64,000 nt of DNA from an uncultured Oscillospiraceae bacterium (GTDB lineage Bacteria; Bacillota; Clostridia; Oscillospirales; Ruminococcaceae), in contig CAKTCT010000012.1 of assembly GCA_934539585.1 (NCBI GenBank), positions 7,687 to 71,686 of the forward strand. The letters are read 5' to 3'. This document shows positions 1 through 7,918 of the stretch, one piece after another; the first letter of the stretch is position 1, and each line of letters opens with the position of its first letter. The position numbers were made by a program, and so were the translations under genes. The notes below the pieces were generated by a model. The model made no database searches and was not told the DNA's origin. It saw only the letters and a program-made list of their open reading frames with translations.

Positions 1-1675
1 TTTCGCTCTTTTGCAGGAGGTTTTCATGGGTGTCAAAGTCGGTGATCCGGCCGTCATCCAGGACAAGGATGCGGTCGGCGTCCTGGACGCTGGAGATACG
101 CTGGGCGATGATCAGGGTGGTGGTGCCCTTCAGGTCCTCCCGGAGGGCTTCCCGGATCTTTGCGTCGGTGGCCGTATCCACGGCGCTGGTGGAGTCGTCC
201 AGGATGATGATCCTGGGGTGCTTCAGCAATGCCCGGGCGATACAGAGCCGCTGCTTCTGGCCGCCGGAGACGTTGACGCCGCCCTGGCCCAGGTCGGTGT
301 CGTAGCCGTCGGGGAAGCTCTTGATGAAGCCGTCAGCCTGAGCCGAGCGGCAGGCTTCCTCGATTTCCGCGTCGGTGGCGTTTTCGTCGCCCCAGCGGAG
401 GTTATCCCGGATGGAGCCGGAGAACAGGACGTTTTTCTGGAGCACCATGCTCACCGCGTCCCGAAGGGCCCGGATGTCGTAGTCCCGGACGTCCTTGCCG
501 CCCACCAGGACCCGGCCGCCGGTGACGTCGTAAAGCCGGGGGATCAGCTGGACCAGGGAGCTCTTGGCGGAGCCGGTGCCGCCGATGATGCCGATGGTCT
601 CGCCGGAGCGGATGGAGAGGTCGATGTTCTGAAGGATGTCCTCCTCCGCGTCGTTGTTGTAGCGGAAGGAGACGTTTTCAAAGACGATGGAGCCGTCGGC
701 CACAGCGGTTTCCTTGCCGCTCTGGATGTCGGGGACCTCATCCAGGACCTCTACGATACGGATCAGGGACGCCTTGGACATGACCAGCATGACGAAGATC
801 ATGGAAATCATCATCAGGCTCATGAGAATCTGGGTGACGTAGCTGATGAAGCTGATGAGCTCGCCGGTCTGCATGGTGCCGTTGATGATGTGATTCCCGC
901 CGAACCAGAGGATGGCGATGATGCAGGCGTAAATGGTGATCTGCATGAAGGGTCCGTTGAAGGCCAGGACCTTCTCGGCCCGGATGGAGGAGTCCCGGAG
1001 GCCGTCGTTGGCGTCTTTGAACTTCTTCTTCTCATAGTCCGAGCGGACGAAGGCTTTGACCACCCGGGCGGAGATGAGGTTTTCCTGGACCGAGGCGTTT
1101 AAGCCGTCGTACTTTTTCATCATGGCGGTGAACCGGGGGAAGGCCATGCAGGCGATAATAGCCAGGGCCGTGCCCAGAATGGGGATGGCCACCAGGAACA
1201 CCGACACCAGGCTGTGGTTGATCTTATACGCCATGAAGGTGGCGCAGACCAGCATGAAGGGCGCCCGGACCGCCACCCGGATGATCATCATAAAGGCGTT
1301 CTGGACGTTGTTGACGTCGCTGGTGAGCCGCGTCACCAGAGAAGCTGTGCGGAACCGGTCCAGGTTCTTGAAGGAGAAGTCCTGGAGCTTGTGGAACAGC
1401 CCCCGCCGCAGCTCGCTGCCGAAGCCCAGGCCGCCCAGAGCCGCGAACCGCGCCGCCAGCGCGCCGCAGAGCAGGGCAAACAGAGCGTACAGCACCATCT
1501 GGCCGCCGATTTTCAGCACATAGGAAATATCCCGGTTTTGGATGCCCACGTCCACGATCAGGGACATGAGCCGGGGAATTTGGATTTCCGCCCAGACCTC
1601 GCCGATAATGGTGAGGGGGGACAGAATGGCGTAGGCCCCGTATTTTTTGGTGTAGGGCAGAATCTTTTTAATCAC
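1..1675 (-). CDS. ABC exporter, fused permease/ATPase subunit (3' end outside window)
   Basis: About 558 codons are visible. The N-terminal half is a six-helix ABC exporter membrane domain (roughly residues 15-310) and the C-terminal half is a nucleotide-binding domain. I see a Walker A (GGTGSAKSS, near residue 367), the signature NVSGGQKQR, and a Walker B ending LDDSTSAVD. The residue after Walker B is Asp where an active ATPase has Glu. This is the degenerate site typical of one half of heterodimeric exporters (BmrC/TM287 type), so the partner subunit is expected just beyond position 1. I start it at GTG 1675, which overlaps the marR stop and has GGAGG about nine bases upstream, so translation is probably coupled. 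Substrate unknown; drug or lipid export is an inference from the MarR partner. Confidence 0.9.
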   Translation of the reverse strand, partial: MIKKILPYTKKYGAYAILSPLTIIGEVWAEIQIPRLMSLIVDVGIQNRDISYVLKIGGQMVLYALFALLCGALAARFAALGGLGFGSELRRGLFHKLQDFSFKNLDRFRTASLVTRLTSDVNNVQNAFMMIIRVAVRAPFMLVCATFMAYKINHSLVSVFLVAIPILGTALAIIACMAFPRFTAMMKKYDGLNASVQENLISARVVKAFVRSDYEKKKFKDANDGLRDSSIRAEKVLAFNGPFMQITIYACIIAILWFGGNHIINGTMQTGELISFISYVTQILMSLMMISMIFVMLVMSKASLIRIVEVLDEVPDIQSGKETAVADGSIVFENVSFRYNNDAEEDILQNIDLSIRSGETIGIIGGTGSAKSSLVQLIPRLYDVTGGRVLVGGKDVRDYDIRALRDAVSMVLQKNVLFSGSIRDNLRWGDENATDAEIEEACRSAQADGFIKSFPDGYDTDLGQGGVNVSGGQKQRLCIARALLKHPRIIILDDSTSAVDTATDAKIREALREDLKGTTTLIIAQRISSVQDADRILVLDDGRITDFDTHENLLQKSE

Positions 1676-2195
1676 ACCCGTCGTCCTCCTTTTTTTCTTC
1701 CAGTTTCATGGCAATGTGGAGCCGCTTTTCCTCGTCCACCAGGGAGTGGAAGGACCGCTCCCGGAACTCGTCGGTCTCCAGATTGGCCGTCAGCCGCTGG
1801 AGGTAGTCGTACAGCGCCTGGCACTCCTCCTCCCGGAACCCCCGGAAGGCCAGGGCGTCCACGTCGTCGAAGGCCCGGCGGCAGCTTTCCACATAGGCTT
1901 TTCCCGTTTCGGTAACGGTGAGGCGGTTGCAGCGCAGGTCCTTCTGGTCCGCTGTCCGCTGGAGCATCCCGCTTTTTTCCAGCCGCTTGACGGCGGCGGC
2001 CACCGTAGGCGGGGAGACCTGCAGAAAGTCCGCGATGTCCTTTTGGGTGCAGGCTTCATGGTCCATGGCGTATTCCAGCAAGGGAATCTGCCCGAAGCAG
2101 ACCCGGTTCCTGGCCGCGGCCCGCTGGATGTAAATGCGGTGGAGCAGGTTCAGCTTGTTGAGCCGCCCCAGAATGTCGCGATAGGTAATGGGCAA
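1668..2195 (-). CDS. MarR-family transcriptional regulator
   Basis: A 175-residue winged-helix protein of normal MarR length. The helix-turn-helix lies near residues 55-80 (KDIADFLQVSPPTVAAAVKRLEKSG) and is followed by the wing. The start is TTG with a perfect AGGAGG seven bases upstream; no better ATG exists. It is the first gene of a two-or-more gene unit with the ABC exporter, whose start codon overlaps its stop. MarR proteins in this arrangement normally repress their own operon and release DNA on binding a small aromatic ligand or toxic compound. An imperfect inverted repeat sits just downstream of the promoter -10 box. Ligand not predictable. Confidence 0.9.
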   Translation of the reverse strand: MPITYRDILGRLNKLNLLHRIYIQRAAARNRVCFGQIPLLEYAMDHEACTQKDIADFLQVSPPTVAAAVKRLEKSGMLQRTADQKDLRCNRLTVTETGKAYVESCRRAFDDVDALAFRGFREEECQALYDYLQRLTANLETDEFRERSFHSLVDEEKRLHIAMKLEEKKEDDGCD

Positions 2196-2226
2196 CTGGA
2201 TTCCTCCTTTCGATTTTAAATAATAT

Positions 2227-2251
2227 GTCAGCTAATAATTAAACGGCTAAC
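2227..2251 (-). promoter_or_regulatory. Candidate MarR operator
   Basis: Imperfect inverted repeat: on the plus strand GTCAGC (2227-2232) and GCTAAC (2246-2251), six-base arms with one mismatch, separated by 13 bases of A/T-rich sequence. It lies between the -10 box and the marR start, where a bound repressor would block transcription. Assignment to MarR is inference. Confidence 0.4.
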
Positions 2252-2259
2252 TGTTTGCT

Positions 2260-2288
2260 AGTATAGCATGGCTTTCCGGAAATGTCAA
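2260..2288 (-). promoter_or_regulatory. Promoter of marR-ABC operon
   Basis: On the minus strand TTGACA (2288-2283), 17-base spacer, TATACT (2265-2260): a near-consensus SigA promoter placed about 65 bases before the marR start. Confidence 0.8.
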
Positions 2289-2309
2289 GGGATTTTTTCA
2301 AAAAATCCC
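2289..2309. repeat. AT-rich palindrome upstream of marR promoter
   Basis: Perfect inverted repeat: GGGATTTTTT (2289-2298), one base, AAAAAATCCC (2300-2309). It directly abuts the marR -35 box and lies between divergent genes. It could act as an A/T-rich upstream element or as a bidirectional terminator. Confidence 0.5.
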
Positions 2310-2396
2310 GGGGAGCGGGGGAGGTCTACCCGGTCCCGCCGGAACATAGAATGTCCTGAAAGCGGAAAAGCAGCCACGGAAAGGCGTTGATGCGAT

Positions 2397-5123
2397 TTGA
2401 AGCTGCTGGATTATCTGGACCAGGCCCCTCCCACCGGGGAAACGCTCCCCGCGGCCTACCCGGGGCTCTCCCAGGAGGAAGCGGAGCGGCGGCTGGCGAA
2501 GCAGGGGAAAAACGTCCTGCGGGAGGGAAAGAAGGTCAGGCCCTTTGCCATTTTCGTCAGCCAGTTCAAGGATTTTCTCACCCTGGTGCTGCTGATCTCC
2601 ACGGCGGTGACGGTGTTTCTGGGGGATTACACCGAGGCGCTGACCATCGGGGTCATTGTCCTGTGCAACGGCCTTATGGGCTTTTTCCAGGAGTATAAAA
2701 CCGAGCGGACCCTGGAGGCCCTTCGGAAAATGGCCGCTCCCAAGGCCAGGGTCTACCGGGACGGCGTCCTCCGGGAGGTCCCCGGGGAGGAGCTGGTGGT
2801 GGGGGACGTCATTGCCGTGGAGACCGGGGACCGGGTCCCGGCGGACGTCTGCCTGCTGGAAGCGGCGGCGGTGTCGGCGGATGAATCCATCCTCACTGGG
2901 GAATCGGAGCCGGTGGCCAAGCGCGCCTTTTCCGGGGAAACGCTCCCCGGGGAAAGCGCCCTTCACCGGCCGGATTTCCTGTACATGGGGACCGTGGTCA
3001 CGGCAGGCCACGGCGCGGCCCGGATCGTTTCCACCGGCATGGCCACCCAGATGGGCCGCATCGCCGGGATGATCGGCGACGCCGCGGAGGAGCCCACCCC
3101 TTTGCAGAAGCGGCTGGACGAACTGGGACGGTACATCGCCATCGGCTGCCTGCTGATCTGCGCCGTGGTGGCCGGGGCCGGGATCCTCCGGGGGGAGCCC
3201 CTTCTGGATATGCTCCTCACCGGGGTGAGCCTGGCCGTGGCCGCCGTTCCCGAGGGGCTTCCGGCCATTGTCACCATCTCCCTGGCCCTGGCCGTGGGGC
3301 GGATGGTCAAGCGGAAATCCCTGATCCGGCGGCTCCACGCCGTGGAGACCCTGGGCTGCGCCGACGTGATCTGCTCCGACAAAACCGGCACCCTGACGGA
3401 AAACCGCATGACCGTCCAGGAGCTGGCCACCTTTGAGGAAACTGTCCGGGTGACGGGCAGCGGCTATCAGCGGGCCGGGGAGTTCCTGGCCGGGGACGGC
3501 CGCACCGTGTCCCCCGCCCGGTTCCCGCCCACCCGGCGGCTCCTGGAGATCGCGGTGCTTTGCAGCAACGCCTCCATCAGCGCCGGAAGCTCCCGTTCCC
3601 GGTCCGGCAGCCGGGAGCCCGGGGAGTACGCCGCCGCCGGGGACCCTACGGAGGTCGCCTTGCTGATCATGGCGGCCAAAGCCTCTCTGACCCGCCCGGA
3701 CCTGGAACGGGAATACCGGCGGATTCTGGAGGTCCCCTTCGACAGCCGGAGCAAGCGGATGTCCGTAGTGGTGGAAAACGCCGCCGGGGACCGGCTCCTG
3801 CTGGTCAAGGGCGGCTGCGATGTGGTCCTGGGGCAGTGCGGCAGCATCCTTACCGCCGTCGGGACCCTCCCTCTGACCCCTGCCCGGCGTCAGAAGGTGG
3901 AAAAGGAGATGGACCGCATGGCGGAGAGCGCCTTACGGGTGCTGGCCTTCGCTTATAAGCCCCTGTCCCCTGGGACCAGCCTGACGGAGGGGGAGGCCGG
4001 GTCCGCCGGAGGGCTGATCTTCGCGGGCCTGGCCGGGATGATGGACCCGCCCCGGAAGGAGGCCAAAGAGGCCGTCTCCCTGAGCCGGAAGGCGGGGATC
4101 AAAACGGTGATGATCACCGGGGACCACAAGGCCACCGCCTGCGCCATCGCCCGGGAGACCGGCATCTGGCGTCCCGGGGACCGGGTCCTTTCCGGCGGGG
4201 AGCTTTCCGCCATGAGCGAAGCGGAGCTAGACCGGGTCATCGACGAAACCACGGTTTTCGCCCGGGTCAGCCCCAGCGATAAGCTGAAGATTGTCCGGGC
4301 CTTCAAGCGCCGGGGACACATCACCGCCATGACCGGCGACGGCGTCAACGACGCCCCGGCGGTAAAGGAGGCGGACATCGGCGTGGCCATGGGCGTTTCC
4401 GGCACCGACGTGACCAAGGAAGCCTCTGACGTCATCCTTCTGGACGACAACTTCGCCACCCTGGTGGCGGCGGTGGAGGAGGGCCGGGTCATCTACCAGA
4501 ACATCCGGAAGTTCATCCGGTACCTCCTGTCCTGCAATATCGGCGAGGTGCTGACCATGTTCCTGGGGATTCTCATGGGGATGCCGGTGGTGCTGCTGCC
4601 CATCCATATCCTGCTCATCAACCTGGTGACAGACGGCCTGCCCGCCATCGCCCTGGGGCTGGAGCCTCCGGACCGGAAGGTAATGAAGCGCCCTCCCCGG
4701 CGGTCCACCGACGGCGTCTTTTCCGGGGGGCTGCTGACCACCATCCTGTTCCGGGGGAGCCTGATCGGCCTGACCACCCTGGCGGTGTTCATCCGGCTGA
4801 ACCAGACTGCCGGCCTGGACGCTGCCCGGACCGGAGCCCTGTTCGCCCTGGTTTTCGCCCAGCTGCTCCACGTCTTTGAGTGCAAAAGCGAGGAGCGGTC
4901 CCTGTTCACCATCAACCCCTTCGACAACTGGAAGCTGCTGCTGGCGGTGCTGCTGTCGGCGGCCATTGCGCTGACGGCCATCTTTTTCCCGCCGGTCCAG
5001 CCCATTTTCCGGACGGTGGCCCTTACCGGCCGCCAGGTGCTGACCGTTGCCGGGTACCTTATGGCCGCGCCGGTGCTGTCGGCGCTGCTGGGAGCGCTGT
5101 TCCGGAAGCGGGAGAAGAACTAG
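2397..5123 (+). CDS. P-type cation ATPase, calcium (SERCA/PMCA-like) type
   Basis: 908 residues, full length for a P2-type ATPase. Order seen: N-terminal cation ATPase domain, M1-M2, actuator domain with TGES (167-170), PEGLP in M4, phosphorylation site DKTGTLT (Asp328), nucleotide-binding domain, hinge TGDGVNDAP (646 on), then M5-M10. Ca-site residues are present in M5 (NIGE) and M6 (NLVTDG). The M8 position matching SERCA Glu908 appears to be Gln, so a single (site II) ion per cycle is possible. A short Ser/Arg-rich insert lies near residue 400. It probably exports Ca2+ at the plasma membrane. The start is TTG 2397 in the conserved frame, with GGAAAGG 12 bases upstream. Its 3' end overlaps the convergent tetR gene by 65 bases. 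Confidence 0.92.
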   Translation: MKLLDYLDQAPPTGETLPAAYPGLSQEEAERRLAKQGKNVLREGKKVRPFAIFVSQFKDFLTLVLLISTAVTVFLGDYTEALTIGVIVLCNGLMGFFQEYKTERTLEALRKMAAPKARVYRDGVLREVPGEELVVGDVIAVETGDRVPADVCLLEAAAVSADESILTGESEPVAKRAFSGETLPGESALHRPDFLYMGTVVTAGHGAARIVSTGMATQMGRIAGMIGDAAEEPTPLQKRLDELGRYIAIGCLLICAVVAGAGILRGEPLLDMLLTGVSLAVAAVPEGLPAIVTISLALAVGRMVKRKSLIRRLHAVETLGCADVICSDKTGTLTENRMTVQELATFEETVRVTGSGYQRAGEFLAGDGRTVSPARFPPTRRLLEIAVLCSNASISAGSSRSRSGSREPGEYAAAGDPTEVALLIMAAKASLTRPDLEREYRRILEVPFDSRSKRMSVVVENAAGDRLLLVKGGCDVVLGQCGSILTAVGTLPLTPARRQKVEKEMDRMAESALRVLAFAYKPLSPGTSLTEGEAGSAGGLIFAGLAGMMDPPRKEAKEAVSLSRKAGIKTVMITGDHKATACAIARETGIWRPGDRVLSGGELSAMSEAELDRVIDETTVFARVSPSDKLKIVRAFKRRGHITAMTGDGVNDAPAVKEADIGVAMGVSGTDVTKEASDVILLDDNFATLVAAVEEGRVIYQNIRKFIRYLLSCNIGEVLTMFLGILMGMPVVLLPIHILLINLVTDGLPAIALGLEPPDRKVMKRPPRRSTDGVFSGGLLTTILFRGSLIGLTTLAVFIRLNQTAGLDAARTGALFALVFAQLLHVFECKSEERSLFTINPFDNWKLLLAVLLSAAIALTAIFFPPVQPIFRTVALTGRQVLTVAGYLMAAPVLSALLGALFRKREKN

Positions 5124-5703
5124 GCCCCGCCGGGATGCACTTCATCAGGATCCCGGCTACGGACTCCACAGGCAGCGTGCAGCCGGTTTTTGCCCATTCC
5201 GACACCACCCCGGCGATTCCCCGGAGGTAAAAGGCCATCCAGTAGGGCCGCTCCGCCTCCGGCACCGAAAACCGGGCCAGAATGGGGTCGAAAATGTGCC
5301 GGAACATCCGCTGGTAGGTGTCCTCCGACTGAAAATTCCCGGGATTTTCCATGGAAGCGGCGTACAGCCGCCGGTGGTCCCGGATAAAGTTCAGGTAGGG
5401 GGTGAGATACTCCGGCGTGATCAGCCGCAGCTCCTCCAGAGGGCAGTGGGAAAGCCGCTTGATGAAGTCCTCGTTTCGGCTTTGAAAGTAGGAGAGGAAC
5501 TGCCGGTATAGGAACAGCAGGCTTTCGTCCAGCAGCTCCCGGGTGTTCTGGTAGTGGAGGTAGAAGGTGGAGCGGTTCACCCCGGCGGCGGCGCAGACCT
5601 CCTTGATGGTAATGTAGGCAAAATCCTTCGTTTCCAGCAAGGAGAGAAAGGCTTTATCGATTTTTATCGCAGTGTTGAAGTATTTGCTCTCCGATCGGTT
5701 CAT
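5059..5703 (-). CDS. TetR/AcrR-family transcriptional regulator
   Basis: 214 residues. The N-terminal helix-turn-helix is clear (residues about 30-58, ITIKEVCAAAGVNRSTFYLHY). The helical ligand domain resembles the DhaS-like TetR C-terminal family, by general appearance only. The last 22 or so residues are Pro/Ala/Ser-rich and are encoded opposite the end of the ATPase gene, so the tail may be a recent extension caused by loss of an earlier stop. The ATG overlaps the stop of the upstream frame (ATGA), suggesting it is co-translated with the membrane protein before it. It probably regulates that small membrane-protein unit; target unknown. Confidence 0.88.
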   Translation of the reverse strand: MNRSESKYFNTAIKIDKAFLSLLETKDFAYITIKEVCAAAGVNRSTFYLHYQNTRELLDESLLFLYRQFLSYFQSRNEDFIKRLSHCPLEELRLITPEYLTPYLNFIRDHRRLYAASMENPGNFQSEDTYQRMFRHIFDPILARFSVPEAERPYWMAFYLRGIAGVVSEWAKTGCTLPVESVAGILMKCIPAGPSSSPASGTALPAAPTAPARP

Positions 5704-6602
5704 TGGGACAACGCTCCTTTGCTTTTTTCATTGCCTTGGCGGACCGGAAAAGCATATACGCCGCCGCAGCGATGACGGTGACGTAAACGCAGCCTCCGGT
5801 AATGGAATTCATCAACCGACGAAAATGCTCCCCCTGGGTGGAAAACCGCGAGATCATGGCCGTTTGCAGCCCCAGGACCGACAAGGCCGCCGCCGCGAAA
5901 TTCAGGGCCGCTGCGGCGGAAAGAATGGAGCTGCCCAGCCTGCGCCGCCCCCAGGAGATTTTTGACGGAAAGCCCGAATATCCAGAAGGTATACATGGCC
6001 GACAGGTAAATCACATAACCCGGATAAACAAAGCCGGAATCGGTCCGGACCATCAGCAGGATCATCCCGCCCATGGGGATGTCCAGCAGGAGCAGCATCC
6101 AGGCCGCATTCCGGCAGCAGGCATACGCATAAGCGGCGGAGGGCGCGGCCCCGGCCTTGCGGCAGCAGAACCCCAGATAGGCCCGCAGCAGTCCCAGGGC
6201 CAGATAGTAGACCGCCATGGCGAGAAACCACACCGATCCGTACCATATTCCGGTCACGCCCCAGAAGACCCCGTAAAGGAGGCTGCTGCACATCCCCCGG
6301 TAAAGCCCCACCTTCCCCCGGAAGGCCGGGCTGCGGAGAAAGGCCCCGCCCCATGGGCTGGCGGCCAGTCTGCGCACCAGCGCGGACCGTTCCGCGGCGG
6401 TCTCCAGCCATTTCCGGAGCCTGGGAAGGGCCAGGCACCAGACCGTCAGGGAGTAGGCGGAGAGCCCGAACACCAGGTCGGCCAGGATGCCCTCCGCCCG
6501 GTCCGTTGCAAAGAGATAAAGGAGCAGCCCGAAAGCCGCAGGCGGCACGGTGCATAAAAACCATCCCGGCGGGTGCAGCAGCCTTGTAAGCAGTCCCTTC
6601 AT
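5654..6602 (-). pseudogene. Integral membrane protein, frameshifted near its 3' end
   Basis: As read, one frame gives 300 residues (stop at 5700), with about six hydrophobic segments up to residue 220 and then an Arg/Gly/His-rich, clearly non-membrane tail. Skipping one base at a run of five C (plus strand 5948-5952) restores a second frame. That frame continues with two more membrane segments (SILSAAAALNF, then VYVTVIAAAAYMLF) and a Lys-rich end, stopping at 5654. The intact product would be about 315 residues. So this is either a broken gene or a base-call error in a homopolymer. Family not recognised. The gene begins four bases inside the preceding gene's stop region and runs into tetR. 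The 300-residue frame ends in an ATGA overlap with tetR, which may be chance. Confidence 0.7.
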
Positions 6603-6961
6603 CCGGCGTTGTTCTCGCTGATCTCTTTGGCCAGCTCGATGATCTCAAACGCATATTTCTGCTTTCCCCGTTCCAGCAGCTCCTTGTGCAGGGGATAGTT
6701 GACGGCGACTCCCATCATTCCCACGATGCCCAGGACCACTCCCACGGCAAAGGACCCCACGGACCCCGGGCCGATGACCTTCATGGCCAGGCACATTCCC
6801 GTGCCGAAAACCAGGGCGGAGACGGTCCCCAGGGAGTAGGCAAAGACGTTGGCGGGGAGTTTGGCCTTCCGGTCCAGCTTCCGGAGCGCTACCACTTTGG
6901 AGGAATTTTTCCGGGCGTATTCGTTGGCCAGCTGTTCGGCGTAAATTTTATCTGTGTTCAT
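6599..6961 (-). CDS. Small two-helix membrane protein of Clostridia
   Basis: 120 residues from ATG 6961, chosen because AGGAGG sits eight bases upstream; a GTG nine bases earlier would sit on top of that site. It has a basic, helical N-terminus (EQLANEYARKNSSKVVALRKLDRKAK), two membrane segments around residues 37-85, and a charged C-terminal helix. Similar Clostridial proteins are often labelled dihydropteridine reductase in databases, but nothing here supports an enzyme: there is no nucleotide-binding motif. It is the first gene of the unit with the frameshifted membrane protein and tetR. Function unknown. Confidence 0.8.
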   Translation of the reverse strand: MNTDKIYAEQLANEYARKNSSKVVALRKLDRKAKLPANVFAYSLGTVSALVFGTGMCLAMKVIGPGSVGSFAVGVVLGIVGMMGVAVNYPLHKELLERGKQKYAFEIIELAKEISENNAG

Positions 6962-7050
6962 GAAGAACACCTCCTTGTTTTGATGTCTCTATTCTACCAG
7001 GTTCCCGGGGAAAAGAGAACAACAAGGACGGCCCTTCGTGTCGGGTTCAG

Positions 7051-7088
7051 AAAAAACGCGGCGGGAAACCTTCCGGTCTCCCGCCGCG
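7051..7088 (-). terminator. Intrinsic terminator of rex
   Basis: On the minus strand a GC-rich stem (CGCGGCGGGA paired with TCCCGCCGCG, plus-strand arms 7057-7066 and 7079-7088) is followed directly by six T. It lies just beyond the rex stop. Confidence 0.9.
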
Positions 7089-7096
7089 CCGGGCGT

Positions 7097-7753
7097 TCAG
7101 GATTCTTGGGCCCCGTCGCTTTGCTCCAGCTCGTTGAGCCGGAAGCACAGGGTGGACAGGCTGTCCCCTAAGTGGACGTTTTCCACCACCACGCCGTCGT
7201 AGTCCAGGGACAGGTCGTAGTGGCTGAAGTTCCAGAACCCCCGGATGCCGCTCTGCACCAGGAATTCCGCCAGATTCTGGGCCGCTTCCTTGGGGATGCA
7301 GAGGATGGCCACGTCGGGGCGGGCGGTTTTGCAGAAAGCCCCCAGCCGGGCGATGTCGCTGACCCGGATGCCGCCTACGTCCATGCCGATGAGGGCGGGG
7401 TTCGCGTCGAAAATCGCCAGAAGGTCGAAGCCCCGGGAGGAAAAATCCATGTGGAGAGCAATGGCCCGGCCCAGATTTCCCGCCCCCAGAAGGATGGCCT
7501 TCCGGTGCTTGTCCAGGCCCAGAATTTTGCTGATCTCCTCATAGAGGTCCTTGACGTTGTAGCCGTAGCCCTGCTGGCCGAAGCCGCCGAAGCAGTTCAG
7601 GTCCTGGCGGATCTGGGAGGCGGTGAGCCCCATCCGTGCGGAGAGGTCGGCGGAGGAAATCCGGACGGTCCCGGCGGCCAGAAGCTCTTTCAGAAAGCGA
7701 TGATACCGCGGCAGCCGGCGGACAACGGAGAGGGAAACGTTCCCTTTTGCCAT
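7097..7753 (-). CDS. rex: Redox-sensing transcriptional repressor Rex
   Basis: 218 residues from ATG 7753 (MAKGNVSLSVVRRLPRY), the usual Rex beginning; an in-frame extension further upstream crosses the promoter and is not coding. The N-terminal winged helix is at residues 15-75, with RRLPRYHRFLKEL and ISSADLSARMGLTASQIRQDLNCFG. The Rossmann domain has GAGNLG at 90-95, followed by an Asp that would contact NAD(H), and the C-terminal helix is domain-swapped in the family. Rex senses the NADH/NAD+ ratio and represses fermentation and respiratory genes when NADH is low. It is monocistronic: own promoter, own terminator, and an inverted repeat at the start of transcription suggesting autoregulation. 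Confidence 0.96.
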   Translation of the reverse strand: MAKGNVSLSVVRRLPRYHRFLKELLAAGTVRISSADLSARMGLTASQIRQDLNCFGGFGQQGYGYNVKDLYEEISKILGLDKHRKAILLGAGNLGRAIALHMDFSSRGFDLLAIFDANPALIGMDVGGIRVSDIARLGAFCKTARPDVAILCIPKEAAQNLAEFLVQSGIRGFWNFSHYDLSLDYDGVVVENVHLGDSLSTLCFRLNELEQSDGAQES

Positions 7754-7805
7754 GTGCAGCTCGTCCTTTCTATCCTTGATGTCAGAAGGGGCAGACACCC
7801 CGAAA

Positions 7806-7823
7806 GTTTGTGAAGTAACAAAC
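7806..7823. promoter_or_regulatory. Inverted repeat at rex transcription start (candidate Rex operator)
   Basis: GTTTGT (7806-7811), six bases, ACAAAC (7818-7823). It resembles Rex half-sites (TTGT...ACAA), but the spacing between TTGT and ACAA is 6 bases, where the known Clostridial consensus has 10. It lies just downstream of the rex -10 box, a repressing position. Confidence 0.5.
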
Positions 7824-7834
7824 GTACTACTCTT

Positions 7835-7864
7835 ATTATACAGCAGAAAAACGGGAAAAGTCAA
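7835..7864 (-). promoter_or_regulatory. rex promoter
   Basis: Minus strand TTGACT (7864-7859), 18-base spacer, TATAAT (7840-7835). The distance to the rex ATG is about 80 bases. Confidence 0.8.
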
Positions 7865-7870
7865 GGACGC

Positions 7871-7905
7871 AAAGGAAAACCCGGGAGAAGGCTCCTTCTC
7901 CCGGG
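7871..7905 (-). terminator. Intrinsic terminator of purB-acn-icd operon
   Basis: A 12-base perfect inverted repeat (CCCGGGAGAAGG, 7880-7891, and its complement, 7894-7905) follows the icd stop. On the minus strand it is followed by TTTTCCTTT. Confidence 0.9.
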
Positions 7906-7918
7906 CGGAAAACGCAAG

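Noticed and set aside
11..1102. A 363-residue plus-strand frame at the left edge
   Set aside because: It lies exactly opposite the ABC exporter gene, whose protein shows all expected motifs.
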